This document shows positions 19,595 through 27,188 of a DNA stretch of 64,000 nucleotides, piece after piece. The stretch comes from Prochlorococcus marinus str. MIT 0917. Its GTDB lineage: Bacteria > Cyanobacteriota > Cyanobacteriia > PCC-6307 > Cyanobiaceae. A program made the translations under genes and the position numbers. The stretch is from assembly GCF_027359575.1 (NCBI RefSeq), contig NZ_CP114784.1, positions 1,053,819 to 1,117,818 on the forward strand. Reading direction: 5' to 3'. Each line of letters begins with the position of its first letter. Positions within the stretch are counted from its first letter, which is position 1. The notes beneath the pieces were generated by a model. The model did not search any database. It worked only from the letters and a program-made list of their open reading frames with translations, and was not told the origin of the DNA.

Positions 19595-20185
19595 ATGAAT
19601 GGTCTTAAACTAAATCTTGGATGTGGTGAAAATAAAATACCAGATTATATCAATGTAGATAAGTTTGGGAGCCCAGATATAAAACATGATTTAGAATCTT
19701 TCCCTTGGCCTTGGGAGACAAATTCAGTTTCAGATATTCTATTAATACATGTTCTTGAACATCTAGGAAAAGATGTAGAAATATACTTTGGAATATTTAA
19801 AGAGATGTATCGAATATGTACTCATGGAGCAAATATTAAAATAATTGTACCTCATTTTAGACATCACTTATTCTATGATGATCCAACTCATGTAAGAGTT
19901 GTTACACCTCTAGGTTTACAACTATTTTCTCAAAAACTAAACAAGCTGTGGGTAGAAGAAGGAGTAGCAAATAGTCCACTTGGATTATATCTAGATATCG
20001 ATTTTGAACTAAAGCAAACAGTTATAATGCCAAGTGAAGACTGGTTTAGATTACATCCAGATAAAAATGTTGATGTTAGATTACTCCAACAAGAGTCTAA
20101 TATATATAATAATTTAATTAAACAATATGATATGTTGCTTGAAGTGATAAAAGATTGCGATATAGAATCAGGAGGAAAAGCATGA
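19595..20185 (+). CDS. Class I SAM-dependent methyltransferase-like protein
   Basis: 196 residues. The SAM-binding motif I is LKLNLGCGENKIPDYINVDK, followed by DILLIHVLEHLGKD, the motif IV region of the Methyltransf_11 type. A PHFRHHLFYDDPTHVR stretch is typical of small sugar or lipid methyltransferases in glycan clusters. The acceptor is unknown. It overlaps the next gene by 4 bp (ATGA), so the two are translationally coupled. Confidence 0.8.
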   Translation: MNGLKLNLGCGENKIPDYINVDKFGSPDIKHDLESFPWPWETNSVSDILLIHVLEHLGKDVEIYFGIFKEMYRICTHGANIKIIVPHFRHHLFYDDPTHVRVVTPLGLQLFSQKLNKLWVEEGVANSPLGLYLDIDFELKQTVIMPSEDWFRLHPDKNVDVRLLQQESNIYNNLIKQYDMLLEVIKDCDIESGGKA

Positions 20186-20589
20186 GTTCAAGAGTTAAAT
20201 ACCTATCTTCTATTCTCGCTCCAGTCTCTATAGGAGAACTAATAGATAAAATTACAATTTTAGAAATCAAACAAATACATATGACTGGAATAAAGCTAAA
20301 AAATATAGATAAAGAGCTAAAACTACTAAAAAATATAATTCAGGATAAGAATCTGCAAATTGATATCGATTTAATTAATAATCTCAAAGAAGTAAACAAG
20401 AGCCTTTGGGAAATAGAAGATAATATTAGGATAAAAGAGAGCAATCAAGAATTTGACAAAGAATTTATTGAATTCGCTAGATCAGTTTACAAAGAGAATG
20501 ATAAGAGAGCTTCTATAAAAAAAGAAATCAACCAGAAGTATCATTCAGAGCTGGTTGAAGAAAAATCATATAATAACTATTTAACCTAA
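20182..20589 (+). CDS. DUF6165-like protein, unknown
   Basis: 135 residues. The N-terminus SILAPVSIGELIDKITILEIK is the hallmark I know from DUF6165 proteins, which are often found next to TPR, sulfotransferase or glycosyltransferase genes. The rest is mostly charged helix. The ATG at 20182 is preceded by a strong AGGAGG, which decides the start over the upstream TTG. It shares ATGA with the methyltransferase stop. No activity is known. Confidence 0.72.
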   Translation: MSSRVKYLSSILAPVSIGELIDKITILEIKQIHMTGIKLKNIDKELKLLKNIIQDKNLQIDIDLINNLKEVNKSLWEIEDNIRIKESNQEFDKEFIEFARSVYKENDKRASIKKEINQKYHSELVEEKSYNNYLT

Positions 20590-20997
20590 GTCTTAATCTC
20601 TTCTAAGATTAAAATCGGAAGCTTATACGCATAACGCTAAAAGGGATTGAACAGGTTTTAGAAAGAGAACCGATATTTCTCCATACAAATAACCCTAAGC
20701 GGTAATTTTATTAGAATTGTGGATTAGGTAAGCGCAGTGGGTATGGTGACATGCCACCTACTCATTTAAACTTCAGATTGTTCGAGAGAAGAGTTTTCGC
20801 AAACTTTTGATGATGGATAAAAAGACATAACTAAATTAGATAGCTTCAATCAAGTATTTAATTAGGAAACAGTTCTTTTGATCAAGCAAACAATCTTTCT
20901 TAGAACTCTATGTATTAAGTAACAATAATCCCAGAAAGAGTGTTAATAAGGATGTAGTGGCTAATAAAATGACTGAATTAGAAGTTCTTAGAAGATA
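20590..20997. other. Gap without gene between DUF6165 gene and third TPR gene
   Basis: 408 bp. No coding frame is convincing. A 7-bp stem with one G-T pair (AGTGGGT / ACCTACT, around 20736-20762) is the only structure I noticed. It presumably holds the promoter and leader of the TPR gene at 20998. Confidence 0.4.
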
Positions 20998-22902
20998 GTG
21001 GTATCTAGCCATAAAGAGCAAGAAAAAAAGAAATTCACAGAAATAAAGACATTCCCAGTTCCAATTGGTCTAGGAGAAATCAAAGGAAACATCACTCTGA
21101 CTTCTCATACTTCTTCTAGGTCTTATAAAGAACAAAAGATAAATCAAGCAATTCAGTTTCAAATAAAAGGAAATATTCCAGAAGCAGAAAAACTTTATCA
21201 ATATTTGATTCAGCAAGGATTCAAAGATGAAAGGATTTTCTCTAACTATGGAGATATATTGAGAGATCTTGGCAAATTAGAAGAAGCAGAATTGTCATAC
21301 CGCAAAGCAATTGAAATCAAACCTGATCTCGCAGATGCTTATTTACATCTAGGAAGTATATTGATATATCTTGACAACTTAAAAGAGGCAGAAGTATTCA
21401 CTCGCAAAGCAATTGAAATCAAACCTGATCTCGCAGATGCTTATTTAAATCTAGGAAGTATATTGATATATCTTGACAACTTAAAAGAGGCAGAAGTATT
21501 CACTCGCAAAGCAATTGAAATTAAACCTGATCTCGCAGATGCTTATGTAAATCTAGGAAGTATATTGATATATCTTGACAACTTAAAAGAGGCAGAAGTA
21601 TTCACTCGCAAAGCAATTGAAATTAAACCTGATTATGCAGAGGCGCATTGTAATCTTGGCAACATATTGAAAGATCTTGATTACTTAAAAGACGCAGTAA
21701 TCTCTTACCAAAAAGCAATTGAAATTAAACCTGATTATGCAGAGGCGCATTGTAATCTTGGCAACATATTGAAAGATCTTGATTACTCAGAAAACGCAGA
21801 ATTATCGACTCGTAAAGCTATTGCACTGAATCCTAATTTCGCAGAAGCGCATTTAAACCTGGGAAGCATTTTGAGCAATCTTGGTAAATTCAAAGATGCT
21901 GAATTATCAACTCGAAAAGCAATTGAGCTCAAACCTGATTACGCTGATGCTTATTACAATCTGGCGACAATATTGATAGAGATTGGCAACTTAAATCAAG
22001 CAAAAATATGTATTCGCAAATCTATCAAGCTTAATCCCAATTTCGCACAGGCTTATCAAGTACTTAGTAATATATACAGCTTAGAGAATGATTTTACTCA
22101 AGCCTGTAAAGAAATTGAACGAGCAATTAAACTTGATCCCAATAATCACTTATTTAAAGGTGAGTTAACTCGTATTAAATTTATTCAAGGTGAGTATGAT
22201 GAAAAAACAACTAAAAATAATCAACTTTGGAGTGATCAAGATGATTATTTATATGAAGATAATAATACAGATATTCTCTTAGTTATTTTCGGTAGTATGG
22301 GGCGAGATAGTAAGTTAATACCATCCTTTAATTTCTATAATTTGTTTAAAAATAACAAGTCATTTGATAAACTCTTTCTAAGAGATATTGATCGTAATTA
22401 CTATCTAACAGGTCTCAAAAATAGCACAAATAATTTACAGGAGACAGTTGATTTAATCAGAAAAATGAGCTCCATAAAGAAATATAAAAAGACAATATCA
22501 GTAGGAGCATCAGCTGGTGGATTCGCAGCTATTCTCTTTGGACATTTACTAAAGTTTTCAAAAGTCATAGTATTCAATCCTCAGACTGTTATTTCAAAAG
22601 AGAAGGAAACCTTAGTAAAAGACAACTTCTATACAGTAGAACTTTGTGAGAAATTAAGAAATCTACATTCATCAGATACTTTATATCAAAAATGCTTAAA
22701 CCTTAAGAATTTAATTCCGTTTAAAACCAAAGTAGAAATACATTACTCTAACCTTTCAAAAATCGACAAGAATCACGCAAAATTCGTAGAACATGAAAAC
22801 TGTAAATTAATTAAACATAATTCATCTAGCCATTTATTAGCACTTCAACTTAGAGACTCAGAAGATCTGGAAGATATAATAGTAAAAAGTCTGACAATCT
22901 AA
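20998..22902 (+). CDS. TPR-leader protein with C-terminal alpha/beta-hydrolase-like domain
   Basis: 634 residues. The leader (FTEIKTFPVPIGLGEIKGNI) is again exactly 82 residues long, then nine TPR units (83-388). From ~430 a separate domain starts TDILLVIFGSMGRDSKLIPS. It contains TISVGASAGGFAAILFGHLL, a nucleophile elbow of the G-x-S-x-G kind, and a late His in HNSSSHLLALQLR that could complete a hydrolase triad. No substrate can be named. GTG start: the surrounding bases match those around the ATG of the paralogue at 17425, which supports it. Confidence 0.78.
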   Translation: MVSSHKEQEKKKFTEIKTFPVPIGLGEIKGNITLTSHTSSRSYKEQKINQAIQFQIKGNIPEAEKLYQYLIQQGFKDERIFSNYGDILRDLGKLEEAELSYRKAIEIKPDLADAYLHLGSILIYLDNLKEAEVFTRKAIEIKPDLADAYLNLGSILIYLDNLKEAEVFTRKAIEIKPDLADAYVNLGSILIYLDNLKEAEVFTRKAIEIKPDYAEAHCNLGNILKDLDYLKDAVISYQKAIEIKPDYAEAHCNLGNILKDLDYSENAELSTRKAIALNPNFAEAHLNLGSILSNLGKFKDAELSTRKAIELKPDYADAYYNLATILIEIGNLNQAKICIRKSIKLNPNFAQAYQVLSNIYSLENDFTQACKEIERAIKLDPNNHLFKGELTRIKFIQGEYDEKTTKNNQLWSDQDDYLYEDNNTDILLVIFGSMGRDSKLIPSFNFYNLFKNNKSFDKLFLRDIDRNYYLTGLKNSTNNLQETVDLIRKMSSIKKYKKTISVGASAGGFAAILFGHLLKFSKVIVFNPQTVISKEKETLVKDNFYTVELCEKLRNLHSSDTLYQKCLNLKNLIPFKTKVEIHYSNLSKIDKNHAKFVEHENCKLIKHNSSSHLLALQLRDSEDLEDIIVKSLTI

Positions 22903-22958
22903 AAGTCCTTGATTAAAATTAATCTTGATCTAAAATTTAATGACTATGAATAAATTTC

Positions 22959-23612
22959 ATGCTTTATCTTGCTCATAAATTACTTAATGAGGGACAAGTT
23001 AAAGATTTAAGAAAAAGTTTAATGCTCTCAACTGAATGGGTAGATGGAAAAAATTCAGCCAGAGGTTCTAAAGTTAAAAAAAATATACAATTAAATTTAG
23101 GAGAAACATATAATAAATTATCAAAAGAAATAATTGAAATTATCGATAAGGATGAATTAAGTAATAACTTTTCTTTCCCTTCTAAGATATTTAATATTTT
23201 ATTTACAAGAACGGGAGAAGGTATGTTTTATGGACCTCACGTAGACGTTGCTTTCACTCCTAAAGGTCGTAGAGATTTATCTTTTACCATTTTCTTAAAT
23301 CAACCCACAGATTATGAGGGAGGAGAACTAATACTTTATATAACTCCAGAAAAGAAGCAAATCAAAATGAATCCAGGAGAAATGATTATATATCCTACTA
23401 AATATCTTCATGAAGTAAAAACCGTTACTCAGGGAGAGCGAATGGTTTGTGTTGGGTGGATAGAAAGTCAAATACCAAGAGATGATGATAGAGAATCCCT
23501 TTATTTAATGAACCAAGGTATGTCATCAATAACAAACGAATATGGTCATTCAGCTGCTACACAAAATCTAAAAATTAGTTTCAACAACATTTATAAACGT
23601 TTCATGAACTAA
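22959..23612 (+). CDS. 2-oxoglutarate/Fe(II) oxygenase, PKHD-type hydroxylase-like
   Basis: 217 residues. Iron ligands H-x-D in YGPHVDVAFTP and the distal His in YPTKYLHEVKTV, followed by Arg in QGERMVCVGWIES for 2-oxoglutarate, match the prolyl 4-hydroxylase-like PKHD (PiuC) family of about 220 residues. It probably hydroxylates a protein or small molecule using 2-oxoglutarate and oxygen. Its place behind the TPR genes suggests a role in the same modification set, but this is inference. Confidence 0.85.
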   Translation: MLYLAHKLLNEGQVKDLRKSLMLSTEWVDGKNSARGSKVKKNIQLNLGETYNKLSKEIIEIIDKDELSNNFSFPSKIFNILFTRTGEGMFYGPHVDVAFTPKGRRDLSFTIFLNQPTDYEGGELILYITPEKKQIKMNPGEMIIYPTKYLHEVKTVTQGERMVCVGWIESQIPRDDDRESLYLMNQGMSSITNEYGHSAATQNLKISFNNIYKRFMN

Positions 23613-23679
23613 ATTAGTACGAATTGCGAATTAGGAATTTTTCCTGATGCGCACCGTCTATGGAATTGATTAGAAAAGG

Positions 23680-23765
23680 AAAAGCAGAACAACTCCTCAC
23701 ACATAGTTCTGTAAATGAAGAGAGGGACTCAAGCTCGCTGAAGCAGCAGGGTCCCTTTCTTAATG
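23680..23765 (+). ncRNA. Candidate small RNA carrying the Yfr1 motif ACTCCTCACAC
   Basis: Positions 23692-23702 read ACTCCTCACAC, identical to the 11-nt unpaired core of the cyanobacterial regulatory RNA Yfr1. It sits in the loop of a 6-bp stem CAGAAC / GTTCTG (23685-23690, 23706-23711). An 11-bp terminator-like stem follows (23718-23728 with 23751-23761, one G-U pair). Size and layout fit a Yfr1-like sRNA, which base-pairs with mRNAs through this motif. The 5' end is not determined. The known Yfr1 locus in Prochlorococcus is elsewhere (trxA-guaB), so this may be a relative. Confidence 0.55.
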
Positions 23766-23771
23766 CAAAAA

Positions 23772-23942
23772 TCAAGGTTTCCAATGCTCATCCCATTCAT
23801 CCTGAAGTTCTTTCTGCGATAAAGAGTTGTAGAAACCTCTCCACTTCTTTTCTGAATTTGCGTCAGTTGCACTCAATGACACCATTAGATCTATTGCTTC
23901 TTCTTTGGTAAAGGATTTGCCTTGATTTGATTTGAATATCAC
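23772..23942 (-). CDS. Small conserved-style protein, 56 residues, unknown
   Basis: Begins with GTG directly after the stop of the upstream gene (TAA-GTG) and reads MIFKSNQGKSFTKEEAIDLM, then SATDANSEKKWRGFYNSL, ending WDEHWKP. The composition is balanced and helical and looks like real coding sequence, unlike the frame on the opposite strand. The direct abutment with the 75-residue gene implies one transcript and coupled translation. Function unknown. Confidence 0.6.
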   Translation of the reverse strand: MIFKSNQGKSFTKEEAIDLMVSLSATDANSEKKWRGFYNSLSQKELQDEWDEHWKP

Positions 23943-24170
23943 TTACGAAGCAATCTCCTCCCAAGGATCACGTGAAGATAGTTCCTTGAATGGTATCAAT
24001 TTAAAATCACCTCTCCTGATACCACTACAGATCAATCCATCTGGATGTTCTCTCTTAAATATTTCAACTGCATCTTCTTTTCGTTCTGATGGAATAGTGA
24101 CTTTATAAATCACATCACCTGAATCACGAATCTTATAAACAAAAATCCAATCATATTCTTTACTATCCAT
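23943..24170 (-). CDS. Small hypothetical protein, 75 residues
   Basis: Reads MDSKEYDWIFVYKIRDSGDV, then YKVTIPSERKEDAVEIFKRE, a beta-beta-alpha look typical of small soluble domains. Its stop abuts the start of the 56-residue gene. Not recognised; no membrane segment or motif. ATG start at 24170. Confidence 0.65.
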   Translation of the reverse strand: MDSKEYDWIFVYKIRDSGDVIYKVTIPSERKEDAVEIFKREHPDGLICSGIRRGDFKLIPFKELSSRDPWEEIAS

Positions 24171-24290
24171 AATCAGTTCATGCTGACTAACTTTGTTTTA
24201 ACTCACTTTGGTCTGATGAACCAATTACACAAATGGAAACAGGTGTTTTCTCTCATGTTCCAATGATTTTGTTTGATTAGAAATGGGTTG

Positions 24291-24418
24291 AAGTTCTAGC
24301 ACTTGTCTTCCCGTAGGTCAGGGAAGTGGTTAGTTAAAGGGAATCGTATTGTTCACACGGATACACAAGTGCTGAACTTAAATTAAAGGGGGCAACCAAA
24401 ATCTTGCCCCCTTCTTTA
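24291..24418 (+). ncRNA. Candidate structured RNA: three-way junction plus terminator
   Basis: A 15-bp stem with one bulged T pairs 24291-24306 with 24365-24379. Directly inside the 5' arm is a 6-bp hairpin CTTCCC / GGGAAG (24307-24312, 24321-24326). Directly inside the 3' arm is a weaker GTAT / ATAC hairpin (24346-24349, 24361-24364). Six bases after the closing stem comes a 10-bp terminator-like hairpin AAGGGGGCAA / TTGCCCCCTT (24386-24395, 24404-24413). The compact nesting suggests a folded RNA. Strand is inferred from the terminator and could be reversed. Confidence 0.5.
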
Positions 24419-24430
24419 ATGGAAGAAATC

Positions 24431-24452
24431 AAGAACGGAGAGGGAGTGATTC
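24431..24452 (-). repeat. Partial copy of tRNA-Ser 3' end (possible attachment site)
   Basis: The 22 bases here match 25753-25774, the 3' end of tRNA-Ser plus 5 flanking bases, with one mismatch (T for G at the 17th position). Same orientation, 1322 bp apart. A short direct repeat of a tRNA 3' end is the usual footprint of tyrosine-recombinase integration. The intervening segment contains only one gene and no integrase. Confidence 0.55.
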
Positions 24453-24499
24453 AGAATAAGCGGAAAAAGAACGGGATAGAACGGGTTGGGAAGAGATAA

Positions 24500-24527
24500 G
24501 GAGGGGAGAGCGATTAAATCCCCCTCC
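24500..24527 (-). terminator. Probable terminator of the methyltransferase gene
   Basis: GGAGGGG / CCCCCTCC (24500-24506, 24520-24527) forms a GC-rich stem. On the minus strand it is followed by TTATCTCTT, a weak T-rich tail. It lies ~150 bp after the stop of the gene ending at 24681. Confidence 0.5.
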
Positions 24528-24680
24528 AAAGAAAAATCTTAATTAAAAACATATATATATTCTTCATTGAAAAATATTCTCTATACTAATAACTCTTATT
24601 TCTAATAATTATTAGAACAATTTAGCAATGTAAAATCTGTATTTATTTTTTATTCTAATAATATATATTTATACTAATCT

Positions 24681-25538
24681 TCAGGAAATAATAGAAGACA
24701 CAAGCTTAGGACTTATTGGCCAATGATGTTTTGCTCTCAGCAAATAATTTGGTTCCATATAAATATCATTGATTGATTCTGGTACATCTTTAAAAAGATC
24801 TCTATATTGATTCTTTACAAAAAAAGCATTTGATCCTGTTGAGGGATTACAAGCACACAAGAAGTACTCATGACTTTTAAACAAATCTACAAAAGATGCT
24901 AATGAAGCCCCAAAATAACTATCTCCCTGCCATTGATGTTTTTCATTATAGGTCATTTCCCATCTAATCTGTGGAGGAAAAATAGCATTATATTCAACAA
25001 TAAAAACATCAGGATTAGCTTTTAAATTTAGGATTGAGCTAGCTATTTCATAATCATTGCCATCAAGATCTATTGATATTAAATTGTGATGATCAATCTT
25101 ATTTTCTAGTAATGATTTTTCATATATATTTTTGATATTTTCCTTAGAAATAAATATTTTCTGAAACTTCAGTCTATCTGAAATAGTGTGATCAAAAGAG
25201 AGTTCTTCTCCACCAAACCATGAGCCTTCCCACCCCATGGCTAATAAGATTAATGTATTATTTTCACAACCTGTACCTACTCCAAGTTCTAAAAATGTAT
25301 TTTTCTTTTTCTTACCTTTAATTATACGTTTATTAATTTCAATCGTCAGTCCATCTTCATCTGTCTGAGAAAAATGATGCCGAGCATAATTCTTAGCAAA
25401 ATCATTCTTACATTGTAAGATTCTTTGATAATGATTATCTTTTTCTAAGATAGAATCTATCCTATCTAATGTTTGCTGTTGATAATTTAAATACTTTGCG
25501 TATTGTTGAATTAAATTATTAAGTTGCGACTCATCCAT
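24681..25538 (-). CDS. FkbM-like SAM-dependent methyltransferase
   Basis: 285 residues. An N-terminal helical part (1-75) is followed by TFLELGVGTGCENNTLIL as SAM motif I, GWEGSWFGGEE, and ISIDLDGNDYEIASSIL. This resembles FkbM-type methyltransferases, which methylate sugars or other hydroxyls in surface polymers. It is the only gene between the tRNA-Ser gene and the partial tRNA-end repeat, and reads opposite to the TPR genes. Acceptor unknown. Confidence 0.7.
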   Translation of the reverse strand: MDESQLNNLIQQYAKYLNYQQQTLDRIDSILEKDNHYQRILQCKNDFAKNYARHHFSQTDEDGLTIEINKRIIKGKKKKNTFLELGVGTGCENNTLILLAMGWEGSWFGGEELSFDHTISDRLKFQKIFISKENIKNIYEKSLLENKIDHHNLISIDLDGNDYEIASSILNLKANPDVFIVEYNAIFPPQIRWEMTYNEKHQWQGDSYFGASLASFVDLFKSHEYFLCACNPSTGSNAFFVKNQYRDLFKDVPESINDIYMEPNYLLRAKHHWPISPKLVSSIIS

Positions 25539-25752
25539 GCTTTTTTCTGAATCCTCTAAATCTAGAAGGTAAACAATTTATTTTATCATCAGAAATTCAA
25601 ATCCCACATATTATCCATCACAAATCCCCCTCCACATTTCCGATCTCTATGGCACACTAAGGGAACGCTTGAAACTCTTTATCTCTCTAAACCTTTACTA
25701 CTACTGTATTTTTAATCTGTTTAGAACTCCTTGAAACTCTCTTACTCCAAAT

Positions 25753-25774
25753 AAGAACGGAGAGGGAGGGATTC
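25753..25774 (-). repeat. tRNA-Ser 3' end, matching partner of the repeat at 24431
   Basis: The 17 terminal bases of tRNA-Ser(GCU) plus 5 flanking bases; 21 of 22 positions are shared with 24431-24452 in the same orientation. This is the classical target position for integrating elements, with the acquired DNA lying on the low-coordinate side. Confidence 0.6.
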
Positions 25775-25846
25775 GAACCCTCGACAGAAGTTACCTCCTG
25801 TAACTCCTTAGCAGGGAGCCGCTTTCAACCACTCAGCCACCTCTCC
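25758..25846 (-). tRNA. tRNA-Ser (anticodon GCU)
   Basis: Reads GGAGAGG on the 5' side and CCTCTCC plus discriminator G on the 3' side. D-arm TGGCTGAGTGG, anticodon loop CTGCTAA (GCT, for AGC/AGU), a long variable arm and GGTTCGAATCC in the T-arm make a class II tRNA. Its 3' end faces the accessory region and is partly repeated at 24431. Confidence 0.95.
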
Positions 25847-25906
25847 ATTACAAATACCTTATCAAGTAAAAGCTCAAAAATATTAGATTGTGCTCCTCTA
25901 CAAATT

Positions 25907-27106
25907 TTAAGTGACAACTCGAGGAAGACGATTTCTAAAACTACAAAGAACTTCCCATGGAATTGATCCAGACAAATCACACCAATTTTGGGGTGAAATA
26001 GAAACTTCGCCATCAGTACCAAGAAGGGTTAAAACTTGACCTGTTTTAATATCTGGTTTATCAGTTATATCAAAAACCATTTGATCCATTGCAATTGCAC
26101 CTACTTGGGGCACCAAAAACCCATCTATTGAGGCTGATATTTTTCCAGAAAGATTTCTGCTGACGCCATCTGCATAGCCAATAGCAACTACAGCAAGCTT
26201 ACTTTTCCTTTGAGTTTTAAAAAAATGTCCGTATCCCACTCCTGTATCCTTTTCTACCTCCCTAACCAAAGTAACTCTAGCCTTAACTTTCAATGCCGGG
26301 TCAAGTCTCAAATCAGATTCAAAATCATTTAAAGGGTAGTAACCATACAAGCTAAGTCCAACTCGAACCATATCAAAATGAAGACGACGATCTGAAAGTG
26401 TCCCAGCTGAATTTGCTAAATGTTTGCATAAAAGCTTATTTCTTTTACCCAAATCCTTTAAAACCTTCTCAAATCTATTTAATTGAATCTGAGTAAAACT
26501 TTGGTTCATATTGCTTTCTAGATCTTTATCAGCCATTGCTAAATGACTATATATGCCTTTTAAGGATATGTTTTCTAAATAATCAATTTTAGAAATTAAT
26601 TCTTCTACCTCATTGCATTGACAGCCAAGTCTCGTCATACCCGTATCCACTTTTAAGTGAATAACAAATTTTTTATGCTTATTTTCAGCAATGTTATTAC
26701 AAATTATCGCCTCACGAATTCCACTTATTGTAGGTATCAGGTCCCAGCAAAAGGAATAATAGAGTTCTTCTGCATTTATTAAATTTCCAAGAATTAATAT
26801 CTGACACTTCAAGCCAGCATTTCTTAATTGAATTCCTTCTTCTAAAGTTGCCACTCCAAGACTATCAGCCCCTCCCAGTAAAGCTGCATTTGCAACAGTC
26901 TCTGCACCATGTCCATATCCATCAGCTTTCACAACTGCCATTAGTAAACATTCTGGGCCAATAAAGTTTTTCAAGACTCTTGAATTATTTTCAATAACTT
27001 TCGAATCGACCTCAACCCATGCACGGCTACGAGGATCAGGATTCATTACATTTTCATTTTTCCCACTAAAAGTGATAGACCTTCCACTGTTATTGATCTT
27101 TGACAT
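25907..27106 (-). CDS. alr: Alanine racemase
   Basis: PLP enzyme that makes D-alanine for peptidoglycan. The PLP lysine is in AVVKADGYGHG (K60 in this numbering), and the catalytic tyrosine region is VGYGHFF. The C-terminal beta domain contains GAIAMDQM and LLGTDGEVS. I start at the ATG giving MSKINNSGRS (399 residues). An in-frame ATG 20 codons upstream would leave only 22 bp to the divergent HNH gene and adds a non-typical N-terminus; neither start has a good ribosome site. Confidence 0.95.
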   Translation of the reverse strand: MSKINNSGRSITFSGKNENVMNPDPRSRAWVEVDSKVIENNSRVLKNFIGPECLLMAVVKADGYGHGAETVANAALLGGADSLGVATLEEGIQLRNAGLKCQILILGNLINAEELYYSFCWDLIPTISGIREAIICNNIAENKHKKFVIHLKVDTGMTRLGCQCNEVEELISKIDYLENISLKGIYSHLAMADKDLESNMNQSFTQIQLNRFEKVLKDLGKRNKLLCKHLANSAGTLSDRRLHFDMVRVGLSLYGYYPLNDFESDLRLDPALKVKARVTLVREVEKDTGVGYGHFFKTQRKSKLAVVAIGYADGVSRNLSGKISASIDGFLVPQVGAIAMDQMVFDITDKPDIKTGQVLTLLGTDGEVSISPQNWCDLSGSIPWEVLCSFRNRLPRVVT

Positions 27107-27188
27107 ACTCTGAATACAATCAATGTAATAAGGGAAACTGCAAGAAGGCTGTAATACCACTAGCATGCCGCTTAATTAGCTTGCTTGC

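Larger units (their letters stand above)
24171..24680. other. Gap holding a structured RNA candidate, terminators and a tRNA-end repeat
   Basis: 510 bp with no coding frame. It contains the three-way-junction element at 24291-24379, the GC-rich hairpins at 24386-24413 and 24500-24527, and the tRNA-Ser-like repeat at 24431. The stretch 24530-24680 is AT-rich with nothing recognised. Confidence 0.6.

Noticed and set aside
23660-23911. Open frame of 83 codons on the plus strand
   Set aside because: It overlaps the Yfr1-motif hairpins and lies opposite a better frame (23772-23942) that abuts an upstream gene. Its residue mix is unlike real proteins.
24230-24260. GGAAACA as a Yfr2-family RNA signature
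   Set aside because: Only one copy of the motif is present and it would be in a stem, whereas Yfr2-type RNAs show it in loops, usually twice.
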